Shown here one piece after another: positions 9,149 through 16,819 of a stretch of DNA of 47,683 bases. Every line of letters starts with the position of its first letter. Position 1 is the first letter of the stretch. The DNA is from Rhodospirillales bacterium. GTDB lineage: Bacteria; Pseudomonadota; Alphaproteobacteria; Rhodospirillales; Defluviicoccaceae. The translations under genes were made by a program, and so were the position numbers. The stretch lies in NCBI GenBank assembly GCA_016793925.1, contig JAEULH010000076.1:1-47683 (forward strand), given 5' to 3'. The notes below the pieces were generated by a model. It did not search any database, had not been told where the DNA came from, and was given only the letters and a program-made list of their open reading frames with translations.

Positions 9149-10942
9149 GTGGCCGAGATGGTTGGCGATTACATTTGGAAGCGACTGCACCAGTGGGGCA
9201 TCCAACGGGTCTACGGTTACCCGGGCGACGGCATCAACGGCATCATGGGCGCGCTCGACCGGGTCAAGGAGCAGTTCGAATACGTCCGCGTTCGCCACGA
9301 GGAAATGGCGGCGTTCATGGCCGGCGGCCACGCAAAGTTCACCGGACAGGTCGGCGTGTGCCTGGCGACGTCCGGTCCTGGCGCAATCCACCTCCTGAAC
9401 GGGCTCTACGACGCGCGCATGGACCACGTTCCGGTCGTCGCCATTGTCGGCCAGCAGGCGTCATCGTCGCTTGGCAGCGACTACCAGCAGGAGGTCGATC
9501 TCAAAACCCTGTTCAAGGATGTTGCCGGCGCCTGCGTCGAGACGATCGGCAATCCGGCGCAGGCGCGCCACGTTATCGATCGCGCCGTTCGCATCGCCGC
9601 CGCCGAGCGCACCGTCACCTGCATCATCGTCCCGAACGACGTGCAGGAGATGAGCGCGGTGGAAAGCCCGCCCCGTTCCCACGGCAACGTCTATTCGGGG
9701 ATCGGCTATGCCCAGCCGCACCCGGTCCCGACGGAAGAGGAGCTGAAGAACGCCGCTGCCGTCCTCAACGCCGGCCAGCGCGTCGCGATCCTGACCGGCG
9801 CCGGAGGGCTGCGCGCGCCTGACGAAATCATCGAAGTGGCCGACATCCTCGGCGCCGGCGTCGCCAAGGCGCTCCTCGGCAAGGCCGTACTGCCCGACGA
9901 ACTGCCCTTCGTCACCGGCTCGATCGGGCTGCTGGGGACACGGCCGAGCTGGGAGCTGATGCAGGGCTGCGACACGTTGCTGATGATCGGAACGACGTTC
10001 CCCTATTCCGAATTCCTGCCCAAGGACGGGCAGGCGCGCGCGGTCCAGATCGACATTCATCCGCGCAATGTCAGCATGCGCTATCCCACCGAGGTGAACC
10101 TGATCGGCGACAGCAGCGATACGCTCCGTCGGCTCATCCCCCATCTCGAGCGCAAGACCGATCGGAAGTGGCGCGAGCACATCGAGAGCGAGGTTGCGAA
10201 GTGGTGGCCGGAGGTCGAAGCGAAGGCCATGGAGAAGGCGGACCCGATCAATCCCCAGCGGATTTTCTGGGAGCTTTCGCAGCACCTGCCCGACCGTGCG
10301 ATCCTGTGCGGCGATAGCGGTTCCCACACCAACTGGTATGCGCGCGACGTCAAGATCCGCCGCGGCATGATGGCCTCTCTGTCAGGAAAGCTGGCGACAA
10401 TGGGAAGCGGCGTGCCGTACGCCATCGCCGCCAAGATGGCCTACCCCGACCGCCCCGTCCTCGCGATCGTCGGCGACGGCGCGATGCAGATGAACGGCAG
10501 CGCCGAGCTGGTGACGGCGAAGCAGTACTGGAAGAGCTGGTCGGACCCGCGCTTCGTGGTCATGGTCCTGGTTAACCACGACCTCAACCAGGTGACCTGG
10601 GAGCAGCGTGTGCTCGCCGGAGACCCGAAGTTCCCGGCGGCGCAGGACGTCATCGATTTCCCCTACGCCCGTTACGGCGAGCTGCTTGGCTTCAGGGGCA
10701 TTCGCGTGGAAAAGCCGGAGGACATCGCCGCAGGCTGGGCCGAGGCCTTCTCGGCCGACCGACCGGTGGTCATCGAGTTCCTGGCCGATCCAAACGTCCC
10801 ACCGCTACCGCCGCATATCACGTGGTCGCAGGCGAAAGGGTACATGAGCGCGCTGTTCAGCGGCGACCCGAACGAAGTCGGGATCGTAACCCAGAGCATC
10901 AAGCAGGTGGCGGACAGCCTCCTGCCGCACAGGAGCGACTGA
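9149..10942 (+). CDS. Thiamine pyrophosphate-requiring enzyme, pyruvate oxidase-like
   Basis: This 597-residue protein has the three-domain layout of the acetolactate synthase/pyruvate oxidase superfamily. Seen are an N-terminal pyrimidine domain with GYPGDGINGIMGAL and RHEEMAAFMA (the Glu that activates TPP), a central domain (RVAILTGAGGLRAPDEI), and a C-terminal pyrophosphate domain with VGDGAMQMNGSAELV and a following NHDLNQVTWEQ, the GDG-X-N metal/TPP signature. The start is GTG at 9149 because GAGGAGG lies 8 bases upstream; an in-frame ATG at 9122 has no site. Such proteins decarboxylate pyruvate or related 2-oxo acids, but substrate and electron acceptor cannot be told from sequence. 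A 30-residue C-terminal tail lacks the clear amphipathic membrane helix of PoxB. Confidence 0.82.
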   Translation: MAEMVGDYIWKRLHQWGIQRVYGYPGDGINGIMGALDRVKEQFEYVRVRHEEMAAFMAGGHAKFTGQVGVCLATSGPGAIHLLNGLYDARMDHVPVVAIVGQQASSSLGSDYQQEVDLKTLFKDVAGACVETIGNPAQARHVIDRAVRIAAAERTVTCIIVPNDVQEMSAVESPPRSHGNVYSGIGYAQPHPVPTEEELKNAAAVLNAGQRVAILTGAGGLRAPDEIIEVADILGAGVAKALLGKAVLPDELPFVTGSIGLLGTRPSWELMQGCDTLLMIGTTFPYSEFLPKDGQARAVQIDIHPRNVSMRYPTEVNLIGDSSDTLRRLIPHLERKTDRKWREHIESEVAKWWPEVEAKAMEKADPINPQRIFWELSQHLPDRAILCGDSGSHTNWYARDVKIRRGMMASLSGKLATMGSGVPYAIAAKMAYPDRPVLAIVGDGAMQMNGSAELVTAKQYWKSWSDPRFVVMVLVNHDLNQVTWEQRVLAGDPKFPAAQDVIDFPYARYGELLGFRGIRVEKPEDIAAGWAEAFSADRPVVIEFLADPNVPPLPPHITWSQAKGYMSALFSGDPNEVGIVTQSIKQVADSLLPHRSD

Positions 10943-10998
10943 GGCGGGCGCAGGCGCTCGCGCTCGCGGCGCGCCGATCGAACGCATGAGGCAAGGCA

Positions 10999-11029
10999 GG
11001 CTCCGGCGGACGATGGCGCCGCCGGAGCC
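10999..11029 (+). terminator. Hairpin after the TPP enzyme gene
   Basis: This is an 11-bp perfect inverted repeat (GGCTCCGGCGG / CCGCCGGAGCC) with a 9-base loop, 56 bases after the stop codon. It is not followed by a T-run on the plus strand, so it may only stabilise the mRNA end or help Rho-dependent termination. Confidence 0.5.
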
Positions 11030-11032
11030 TCA

Positions 11033-11069
11033 AAAATGCAAAGGCGCCGCTTCCCAAGGGAGCAGCGCC
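11033..11069 (-). terminator. Terminator of the cold shock gene
   Basis: On the minus strand an imperfect hairpin (GGCGCTGCTCCC / GGGAAGCGGCGCC) is followed by TTTGCATTTTT. It lies about 60 bases downstream of the cold shock stop codon, in position for Rho-independent termination. Confidence 0.7.
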
Positions 11070-11130
11070 ACGTCAGTTTTCAATTCATCGACTCTTTTCC
11101 GGGTCGATGTCGTTACGTGCCGTCAGGCGT

Positions 11131-11340
11131 CTAGTCGAGAACGACGAGGTTCTCGGCCGATGACTTGCCATTTCGACCCGGCACGAGTTCGTACTGCACC
11201 TTCTGACCCTCTCGAAGCGTGCTGAGACCGGCCCGCTCGAGAGCGGAAATGTGCACGAATGCGTCCTTCGAGCCATTATCGGGCGCGATGAAACCGTATC
11301 CTTTGGCGGGATTGAACCACTTGACTGTCCCGGTAACCAT
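11131..11340 (-). CDS. cspA: Cold shock protein, CspA family
   Basis: This is a 69-residue single cold shock domain, the normal length. RNP1 is KGYGFIAP and RNP2 is DAFVHIS, the two single-strand nucleic acid binding motifs. It acts as an RNA chaperone in the cytoplasm. The start at 11340 follows GAGGATCAGTGG. The upstream region is long (to 11691) and could encode the long 5' leader typical of the family, but no promoter is clear. A terminator hairpin lies at 11033-11069. Which Csp paralog this is cannot be decided. Confidence 0.93.
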   Translation of the reverse strand: MVTGTVKWFNPAKGYGFIAPDNGSKDAFVHISALERAGLSTLREGQKVQYELVPGRNGKSSAENLVVLD

Positions 11341-11691
11341 CCACTGATCCTCTTAGAAGCGTAAGTACGGCGCGGTGCCCATCAGGGTGCAACGCGACTG
11401 GTTGAGGTATCGCGATCTGAGGCGATTGCTAGACGGTGTCGGAACAGCGCCCTAGTCCGCCGACAACAACCTGTCCCACGAAATAATTCATCCCGCCGTG
11501 CAGGGCAAGGCCGGAAGCGGGTACCCCGCAGCCGACCCAGACCTCGCGCGAATCGCCTTCGACCCTGACTTGCCCGCCAGTTGTGCCACAAATGGCGAAA
11601 AGAAGAAAGCCGCGCCCCCTTGCGAAGGGCGCGGCTCCAAGAAAGGCCGCATCAGCGCCGGCAAGCGTGGACGCGGCGCAACACTGTCGCG
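11341..11691. other. Intergenic region upstream of cspA
   Basis: This region holds the leader of the cold shock gene and, at 11598-11635, the terminator of the next gene on the minus strand. The short plus-strand frames (from 11498 and 11581) run through that hairpin and have no ribosome binding site, so I do not call them genes. Confidence 0.5.
11598..11635 (-). terminator. Terminator of the hypothetical gene at 11692-12039
   Basis: On the minus strand GCCGCGCCC (11635-11627) pairs with GGGCGCGGC (11617-11609) and is followed by TTTCTTCTTTT. It is about 55 bases beyond the stop codon. Confidence 0.72.
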
Positions 11692-12039
11692 CTAGAGGAT
11701 CCGCTCGGCCAGCGCCTCCGCTTCCGCCTCACGATCGCGTTCCCGGCGGGACGGGCCGAGCCACACGTAGGCCAGATAGCCGCTGACGGTCGTCGTGCGC
11801 GGGCTCATCGCGCGGCGAACCATCCTCTGCATGGCGCCGCAGACGGCCAGCGCCGTCATCGGGCTGACGCTTCCCTGCTCGGCCAGGTGGAAGGCGCAGG
11901 CCCCGAGCGTCTCCTGGCAGGCGAGGCAGCCGATTACGGGCTGCAACATCGTCCCCTCGCCAACGCCGTTGTCCGTCGGTGCAGGCGAGGCGTGAACCGG
12001 CTCGTAGCCGGCGACTTCGAACGCACTGGTATCCAACAT
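11692..12039 (-). CDS. Hypothetical protein, 115 aa
   Basis: Not recognised. The start at 12039 (MLDTSAFEVAGYEP) is supported by AGAGGAAA eight to ten bases upstream; the frame is open another 59 codons but without a site. The protein has a central cysteine-containing segment (VIGCLACQETLGACAFH) and a second Cys region (ALAVCGAMQRMVRRAM), then a charged C-terminus (RRERDREAEAEALAERIL). It has no signal peptide. Four cysteines and a histidine could bind metal, which is speculation. A strong terminator follows, which supports a real single-gene unit. Confidence 0.6.
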   Translation of the reverse strand: MLDTSAFEVAGYEPVHASPAPTDNGVGEGTMLQPVIGCLACQETLGACAFHLAEQGSVSPMTALAVCGAMQRMVRRAMSPRTTTVSGYLAYVWLGPSRRERDREAEAEALAERIL

Positions 12040-12660
12040 CTGCTGTTTCCTCTGTCGTTCGTGCAGGCGCCGCCACCGCGAACGTCCTCGAAAGAGCGTC
12101 CTGGCATTGCGGGTGCGCGGCGCGGTCACCTCTTCGTCCCTGCGGTCTTCGTCCGTTCCCTCGGCTCCCATCGACCTGCGATCGACGGCGCAATGCCGCT
12201 TCGGCGCTTGGACCATCGACCCTCGTTTTCAGCAATGCTAATGATTGTTATGTACTCGCCGCATCTTAACAATATTTAATAATGTCGCGACATTACCGAA
12301 TATTATATTGTTTCGGTTGTATTTTGGATCGTACGGAGGATGGCGCCGCACATACTTAACCAGATGTTTCACATCATTCACCGTTACAACCTGCCGTCGC
12401 GCCCTCGACCCTGCGGATCCTGACGGTGTGCGGCCCGGTCGCGGCGCCGAAATGGGAGAAGACGAGCCGCAGCGCCGCCGCGTTCGACGGCCGGGCCGTT
12501 CTTCGGAACAGTTCCCATTGCGAATAGGCGCCGAAGCGGTATATGAATGGCAGAGACGCAATCGCACGTGCCAATGCCCCCATGTGGCGGGTAAGCGACG
12601 ACGTAACGCGTCCTTTTAGGTCGAGCCGGTCATCCCGTGGGCCGGTGCTCCTTAAGGGAG
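12040..12660. other. Long intergenic region with an AT-rich island
   Basis: No gene is convincing here. Positions 12238-12380 are much richer in A/T than the rest of the window and contain the palindrome AATGTCGCGACATT (12281-12294). The minus-strand frame ending at 12374 (its inner part contains FGAYSQWELFRRTARPS) looks somewhat protein-like but has no ribosome binding site; a small or decayed gene cannot be excluded. The right part leads into the polyamine operon leader. Confidence 0.4.
12281..12294. promoter_or_regulatory. 14-bp perfect palindrome, candidate operator
   Basis: AATGTCGCGACATT is perfectly palindromic and sits in an AT-rich stretch, as expected of a binding site for a dimeric regulator. 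No neighbouring regulator gene and no clear promoter link it to a target. Confidence 0.35.
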
Positions 12661-12780
12661 GTGGATATGGTTGACGCCCGGCACGGTGCGACAATCAAGC
12701 CCAACTTACTGCCCTAGACCGGACCCTCACTGTCGAGGGGCGACCGGCGCGACGCGCCGGGTACGGTCGTTCGCCCCTGT
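12618..12780 (+). promoter_or_regulatory. Structured leader of the polyamine operon (possible speF-type element)
   Basis: Several potential hairpins precede the first decarboxylase: GAGCCGG.../CCGGTGCTC at 12622-12651; CTCC/GGAG around 12649-12661, covering the ribosome binding site of the mini-ORF at 12667; and CCGGCGC/GCGCCGG at about 12745-12761. A structured RNA called speF is known upstream of ornithine decarboxylase genes in alphaproteobacteria. I cannot verify membership by eye. Confidence 0.4.
12667..12717 (+). CDS. Candidate leader peptide, 16 aa
   Basis: A 16-codon frame (MVDARHGATIKPNLLP) starts at 12667 behind the best ribosome binding site of the region (AAGGGAGGTGGAT). It ends 170 bases before the first decarboxylase. 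An upstream CTCC can pair with GGAG of this site, and further hairpins follow. This resembles leader-peptide control of ornithine decarboxylase operons, for example SpeFL in E. coli, but the peptide itself is not recognised and expression is inferred. Confidence 0.4.
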   Translation: MVDARHGATIKPNLLP

Positions 12781-12887
12781 TCAGCAGCGTGCGCCGCAGC
12801 TTCGAATTCGCGCTGCGTGCGCGCTTTCAAGGCTTCCGGAATCTCGGCGCTGCGCGCCGAGGTCGTCGCAGTATCGAGGGGTTGCTT

Positions 12888-14192
12888 ATGAACCAAGCCT
12901 CTCTTCGCCGCCCCGCAGCCCGTCCCTCGCGGCGAGCGAGCGTCGCGTCGGGCATGACCTGCCAGGTCGATCGCGTTGTCGCCGACAAGCGACCGGACGA
13001 TCCCCTGCACTGCCTTCGCCCCGTGGCCATCGGCGAGTCCGTTCGGGCCTTCGCCGCGGCGTTCCCCGGTCGGCTGCTCTATGCGGTCAAGTGCAACCCC
13101 GAGCCGAGGGTGCTGCGCGCCTTGTGGAGGGCCGGGATCCGCAACTTCGACTGCGCGTCGTCGGCGGAGGTCGGGCTGGTCCGGCAGATGTTCTCCAACC
13201 CCGGCATCCATTTCATGCATCCGGTCAAGTCGCGCGCGGCAATCGCCGAGGCCTACGACAGGCACGGCGTTCGCGACTTCGCTCTCGACAGCGATGACGA
13301 GCTGCGGAAGATCCTCGAGGTGGTGGCCGCCATCGCCGGGCGCCGACGGCGGGAGGCGGACCTTGGCTTGATCGTTCGCCTCGCCGTATCCAACTGCGGC
13401 GCGGCCTACAGCCTCTCCGGCAAGTTCGGCGCCGACGCTCAACGGGCGGCGGCGCTGCTTGCGGCCGCCCGGCCGTACGCACAGAGGCTGGGCGTGTCCT
13501 TCCACGTCGGCTCGCAGTGCCTGCGCCCCGAAGCCTATGCCGAGGCCATCCGAGTGGCGGCCCAAGCTGCCGAGCGCGCCCGCGTCGCCATCGACATCGT
13601 CGACGTCGGCGGCGGCTTCCCGGTGGCCTACACGCAAACGACGCCGCCTCCGCTCACCGCGTACACCGACGCGATCCGCGCGGCCGTGGCGGAGTCGTCC
13701 TTCGCCGATACGGTCGAGTTATGGGCCGAGCCCGGGCGCGCGCTGGTCGCGGCCGGCGCTTCGCTCGTGGTCCGCGTCATTCACCGGCGCGACCGGGATC
13801 TGTTCGTCAACGACGGGATCTACGGCAGCCTGTCGGACGCCGGCACGCCCGGGTTTCGCTTTCCGGTTCGCCTCATCCCGCGCGACGGTCGGCCGCCCGC
13901 GGCGCCGGGAGCTGCGTTTCGCCTGTTCGGACCGACCTGCGACGCCGCCGACCGGATGGACGGCCCGTTCGAGCTGCCGGAGGACGCCGCCGAGGGCGAC
14001 TGGATCGAGGTCGGCCAGCTCGGCGCGTACGGCTCGGCGCTTCGAACCGCCTTCAACGGGTTCGACCGCGCCCGTCTGATCGAGGTCAACGACCCGCCGC
14101 TTCTCGCCACGCCCGGATACGGACCGATCGCATCCGCCGCGCGCGCCACCGCTCCGGCCTGGGCCGCGGTCGCCGCATTCGCCGAATCCTGA
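12888..14192 (+). CDS. PLP-dependent (ornithine/lysine-type) decarboxylase, fold type III
   Basis: This is a 434-residue alanine-racemase-fold decarboxylase. The PLP lysine is in LYAVKCNPEPRVL. FDCASSAEV, FHVGSQC, IVDVGGGFP and WAEPGRALVAAG are cofactor-binding stretches. The active-site cysteine from the partner subunit is in FGPTCDAADRM. The start at 12888 follows GAGGGG; a further 33 open codons upstream lack a site. A basic, disordered-looking N-terminal extension (ASLRRPAARPSRRAS) precedes the domain. It leads the polyamine operon, 24 bp before homospermidine synthase, and is a diverged paralog of the decarboxylase at 15670. Ornithine is the likeliest substrate, but a carboxy-norspermidine or other diamine role is possible. 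Confidence 0.82.
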   Translation: MNQASLRRPAARPSRRASVASGMTCQVDRVVADKRPDDPLHCLRPVAIGESVRAFAAAFPGRLLYAVKCNPEPRVLRALWRAGIRNFDCASSAEVGLVRQMFSNPGIHFMHPVKSRAAIAEAYDRHGVRDFALDSDDELRKILEVVAAIAGRRRREADLGLIVRLAVSNCGAAYSLSGKFGADAQRAAALLAAARPYAQRLGVSFHVGSQCLRPEAYAEAIRVAAQAAERARVAIDIVDVGGGFPVAYTQTTPPPLTAYTDAIRAAVAESSFADTVELWAEPGRALVAAGASLVVRVIHRRDRDLFVNDGIYGSLSDAGTPGFRFPVRLIPRDGRPPAAPGAAFRLFGPTCDAADRMDGPFELPEDAAEGDWIEVGQLGAYGSALRTAFNGFDRARLIEVNDPPLLATPGYGPIASAARATAPAWAAVAAFAES

Positions 14193-14216
14193 CAACCATC
14201 GAGGGAGGCCCGCATC

Positions 14217-15644
14217 ATGGTTGCCGCCACCAGGCACGCGAAAGTTCCCGGCCGCATCGTCATGCTCGGCTTCGGCTCAATCGGTCAGGGCGTCCTGCCG
14301 TTGATCCTGCGTCACCTCGAGGTGGAGCCGGCGCAGATCACGATCGTCAGCGCCGAGGACCGGGGCCACGAGGTCGCCCAGGATTACGGCGTGCGGTTCC
14401 TCCGTCAGCCGATCACCCGCGACAACTATCGCGACGTTCTCGAACCGCTGCTGGGGCCAAACGATTTTCTCGTCAACGTCTCGGTCAATGTCTCGTCCGT
14501 CGCTCTCATAGAGATGTGCCGCACGCGCGGGACGCTCTACCTCGATACCTGCATCGAACCGTGGGCCGGCGCCTACTTCGACCCGGCCCTCAGCCCCTCG
14601 CAACGGTCCAACTACGCCTTGCGCGAGAGCGCTTTGGCGCTCAAGACGGCCGACAGCGCCCCGACCGCACTCATCACCCACGGCGCCAACCCGGGGCTCG
14701 TCTCCCACTTCGTCAAGGTCGCCCTGCTCGACATCGCCCGCGCGACCGGCCGCAGGGTCGACAACGGCGAACGGCCCTCGAGCCGCGCCGGCTGGGGCGC
14801 CCTGGCCCGCGAGCTGGGGGTCAAGGTCATCCACATCGCCGAGCGCGACACCCAGGCCGCGGCCCATGTCGCCAAGCGTCCGGGCGAATTCGTCAACACC
14901 TGGTCCATCGACGGCTTCGTCAGCGAAGGCTGCCAGCCGGCCGAGCTCGGCTGGGGCTCGCACGAGGTTGCGTTCCCGGAAGACGGCGCCCGCCACGACT
15001 TCGGCGGCGGCGCCGCGATCTACCTCAAGCGACCAGGCGCCGGCACGCGCGTGCGAACCTGGACGCCGCTGGAGGGCCCGTTTCACGGCTTCCTCGTCAC
15101 CCACAACGAGTCGATCTCCATTGCCGATTACCTGACCGTTCGCAACGGCGGCGGGGTCGCCTACCGGCCGACGGTGCACTACGCCTACCACCCGTGCGAC
15201 GACGCCGTGCTCTCGCTCCACGAACTCGCCGGCAAGAACTGGCGCATGCAGGACGAGCAGCGGCTGATGATGGACGAGATCACGGGCGGTATCGACGAAC
15301 TCGGCGTCCTGTTGATGGGCCACGAGAAGGGCGCCTACTGGTTCGGCTCGCGGTTGTCGATCGAAGAGGCGCGGCGGCTTGTCCCCCACAACAACGCCAC
15401 CAGCCTGCAGGTAACCGTCGCAGTCCTCGCCGGGATGGTCTGGGCCATTGAGAACCCGCGCGCAGGGCTCGTTGAGCCGGAAGACATCGATCACGAGCGG
15501 ATCATGGCGATCGCCATGCCCTATCTCGGCGATGTCGTCGGCGTCTACTCCGACTGGACCCCGCTCGTCGACCGGGGCGTGCTCTTCCCTGAAGCCCTCG
15601 AGCAGGATTGCCCCTGGCAATTCCGCAACTTCCGCGTTTCGTGA
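14217..15644 (+). CDS. hss: Homospermidine synthase
   Basis: This is a 475-residue NAD-dependent enzyme that makes sym-homospermidine from putrescine, the standard bacterial length. The N-terminal Rossmann motif is VMLGFGSIGQGVLPLIL. Further typical segments are TCIEPWAGAYFD, THGANPGLVSHFVKVAL, WSIDGFVSEGCQPAELGWG and HNESISIADYLTVR. The start at 14217 follows GAGGGAGGCCCGCATC. It lies 24 bp after one ornithine-type decarboxylase and 25 bp before another, so the three genes should be co-transcribed and supply putrescine directly to this enzyme. Confidence 0.93.
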   Translation: MVAATRHAKVPGRIVMLGFGSIGQGVLPLILRHLEVEPAQITIVSAEDRGHEVAQDYGVRFLRQPITRDNYRDVLEPLLGPNDFLVNVSVNVSSVALIEMCRTRGTLYLDTCIEPWAGAYFDPALSPSQRSNYALRESALALKTADSAPTALITHGANPGLVSHFVKVALLDIARATGRRVDNGERPSSRAGWGALARELGVKVIHIAERDTQAAAHVAKRPGEFVNTWSIDGFVSEGCQPAELGWGSHEVAFPEDGARHDFGGGAAIYLKRPGAGTRVRTWTPLEGPFHGFLVTHNESISIADYLTVRNGGGVAYRPTVHYAYHPCDDAVLSLHELAGKNWRMQDEQRLMMDEITGGIDELGVLLMGHEKGAYWFGSRLSIEEARRLVPHNNATSLQVTVAVLAGMVWAIENPRAGLVEPEDIDHERIMAIAMPYLGDVVGVYSDWTPLVDRGVLFPEALEQDCPWQFRNFRVS

Positions 15645-15669
15645 CGTTGCCGAAGGACGGTCCGCGCCG

Positions 15670-16797
15670 ATGACCCGCAAAATAAGCCGCTTTCTCGCTC
15701 AGCGACGGCCACAGACGCCTTGTCTCGTTCTCGATCTCGACATCGTCGCCCAGAACTACGCCAAGCTGCGTCAGGCCATGCCCGACGCCGAGATCTTCTA
15801 CGCGATGAAAGCGAACCCTGCGGCGGAAGTCCTGGCCCTGCTCGTTCGCCTCGGCTCATCCTTCGACGCCGCCTCGATCAACGAGATCGACCTGGTGCTC
15901 GCCGCCGGCGCCGAACCCGAACGGATCTCCTTCGGCAACACGATCAAGAAACAGGCCGACATCGCCGCCGCCTACGCTCGCGGCGTGCGACTGTTCGCCT
16001 TCGACGCCTGGGGCGAACTGGAAAAAATCGCCGCGGCCGCCCCGGGCAGCAAGGTCTTTTGCCGTATCGCGACCTCGGGCGCCGGCGCCGAGTGGCCGTT
16101 GTCGCGAAAGTTCGGTTGCGATCCGGCAACCGCCGGATCCTTGCTGCGTCTTGCGGCAGAGCTGGGGCTGCAGCCGTACGGGTTGTCGTTTCACGTCGGT
16201 TCGCAACAGCGCGATCCGGAGCAGTGGGACCACGCCGTCGGCGAAGCGGCGACGCTCTTTCGAATGCTCGCCGACGATGGCATCGAGCTCGAGATGCTGA
16301 ACATCGGCGGCGGCCTGCCGACCCGTTACCGCAACCGCATTCCCACGTTGTGCGCCTATGGCGCGGTCATTCGCCGGTCGCTGCGCCATCATTTCGGCAA
16401 CCGTCTGCCCAAGGTGATCATCGAGCCGGGGCGGCAGATGGTCGGCGACGCCGGGATCATCCAGACCGAAGTCGTCCTCATCGCCGACCGCGAGGACGTC
16501 GATTCCCGTCGCTGGGTCTACCTCGACATCGGCAAGTTCGGCGGCCTGGCGGAAACCATCGACGAGGCGATCAAGTACCCGATCCGCAGCCGCCGCCGCG
16601 GGCCGGCCGACCGCGTGGTCCTCGCCGGACCGACCTGCGACTCGGCGGACGTGCTGTATCAGGCGAGCGACTACCGACTTCCGCGCGATCTGCGGATTGG
16701 CGACAAGCTCGAGATCCGCTCAGCCGGCGCCTATACGACGACGTACGCCTCGATCGCCTTCAACGGCTTCGAGCCGCTGCGCTGCTACTGCATCTGA
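15670..16797 (+). CDS. Ornithine decarboxylase (fold type III)
   Basis: This 375-residue PLP decarboxylase has the length and motifs of alphaproteobacterial ornithine/lysine decarboxylases. They are FYAMKANPAAEVL (PLP lysine), SFDAASINEIDLVLAAG, FHVGSQQRDPEQW, MLNIGGGLPTRY, IIEPGRQMVGDAG and AGPTCDSADVLY (active-site cysteine). The start at 15670 (MTRKISRF) follows GAAGGACGG. It is the last gene of the polyamine cluster, 25 bp after homospermidine synthase. Compared with the paralog at 12888, this copy is closer to the usual enzyme and lacks the N-terminal extension. It most likely makes putrescine; lysine decarboxylation as a side activity is possible. Confidence 0.87.
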   Translation: MTRKISRFLAQRRPQTPCLVLDLDIVAQNYAKLRQAMPDAEIFYAMKANPAAEVLALLVRLGSSFDAASINEIDLVLAAGAEPERISFGNTIKKQADIAAAYARGVRLFAFDAWGELEKIAAAAPGSKVFCRIATSGAGAEWPLSRKFGCDPATAGSLLRLAAELGLQPYGLSFHVGSQQRDPEQWDHAVGEAATLFRMLADDGIELEMLNIGGGLPTRYRNRIPTLCAYGAVIRRSLRHHFGNRLPKVIIEPGRQMVGDAGIIQTEVVLIADREDVDSRRWVYLDIGKFGGLAETIDEAIKYPIRSRRRGPADRVVLAGPTCDSADVLYQASDYRLPRDLRIGDKLEIRSAGAYTTTYASIAFNGFEPLRCYCI

Positions 16798-16819
16798 GAG
16801 AGCGGCGGCGCGGCGAGCC

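Noticed and set aside
8819..9427. Minus-strand frame of 202 codons opposite the TPP enzyme
   Set aside because: It overlaps the well supported TPP enzyme start on the other strand, has no recognisable domain and no ribosome binding site.
12374..12694. Minus-strand frame of 106 codons with FGAYSQWELFRRTARPS
   Set aside because: It looks partly protein-like, but there is no ribosome binding site and it overlaps the leader of the polyamine operon. It is noted only as a possible remnant.
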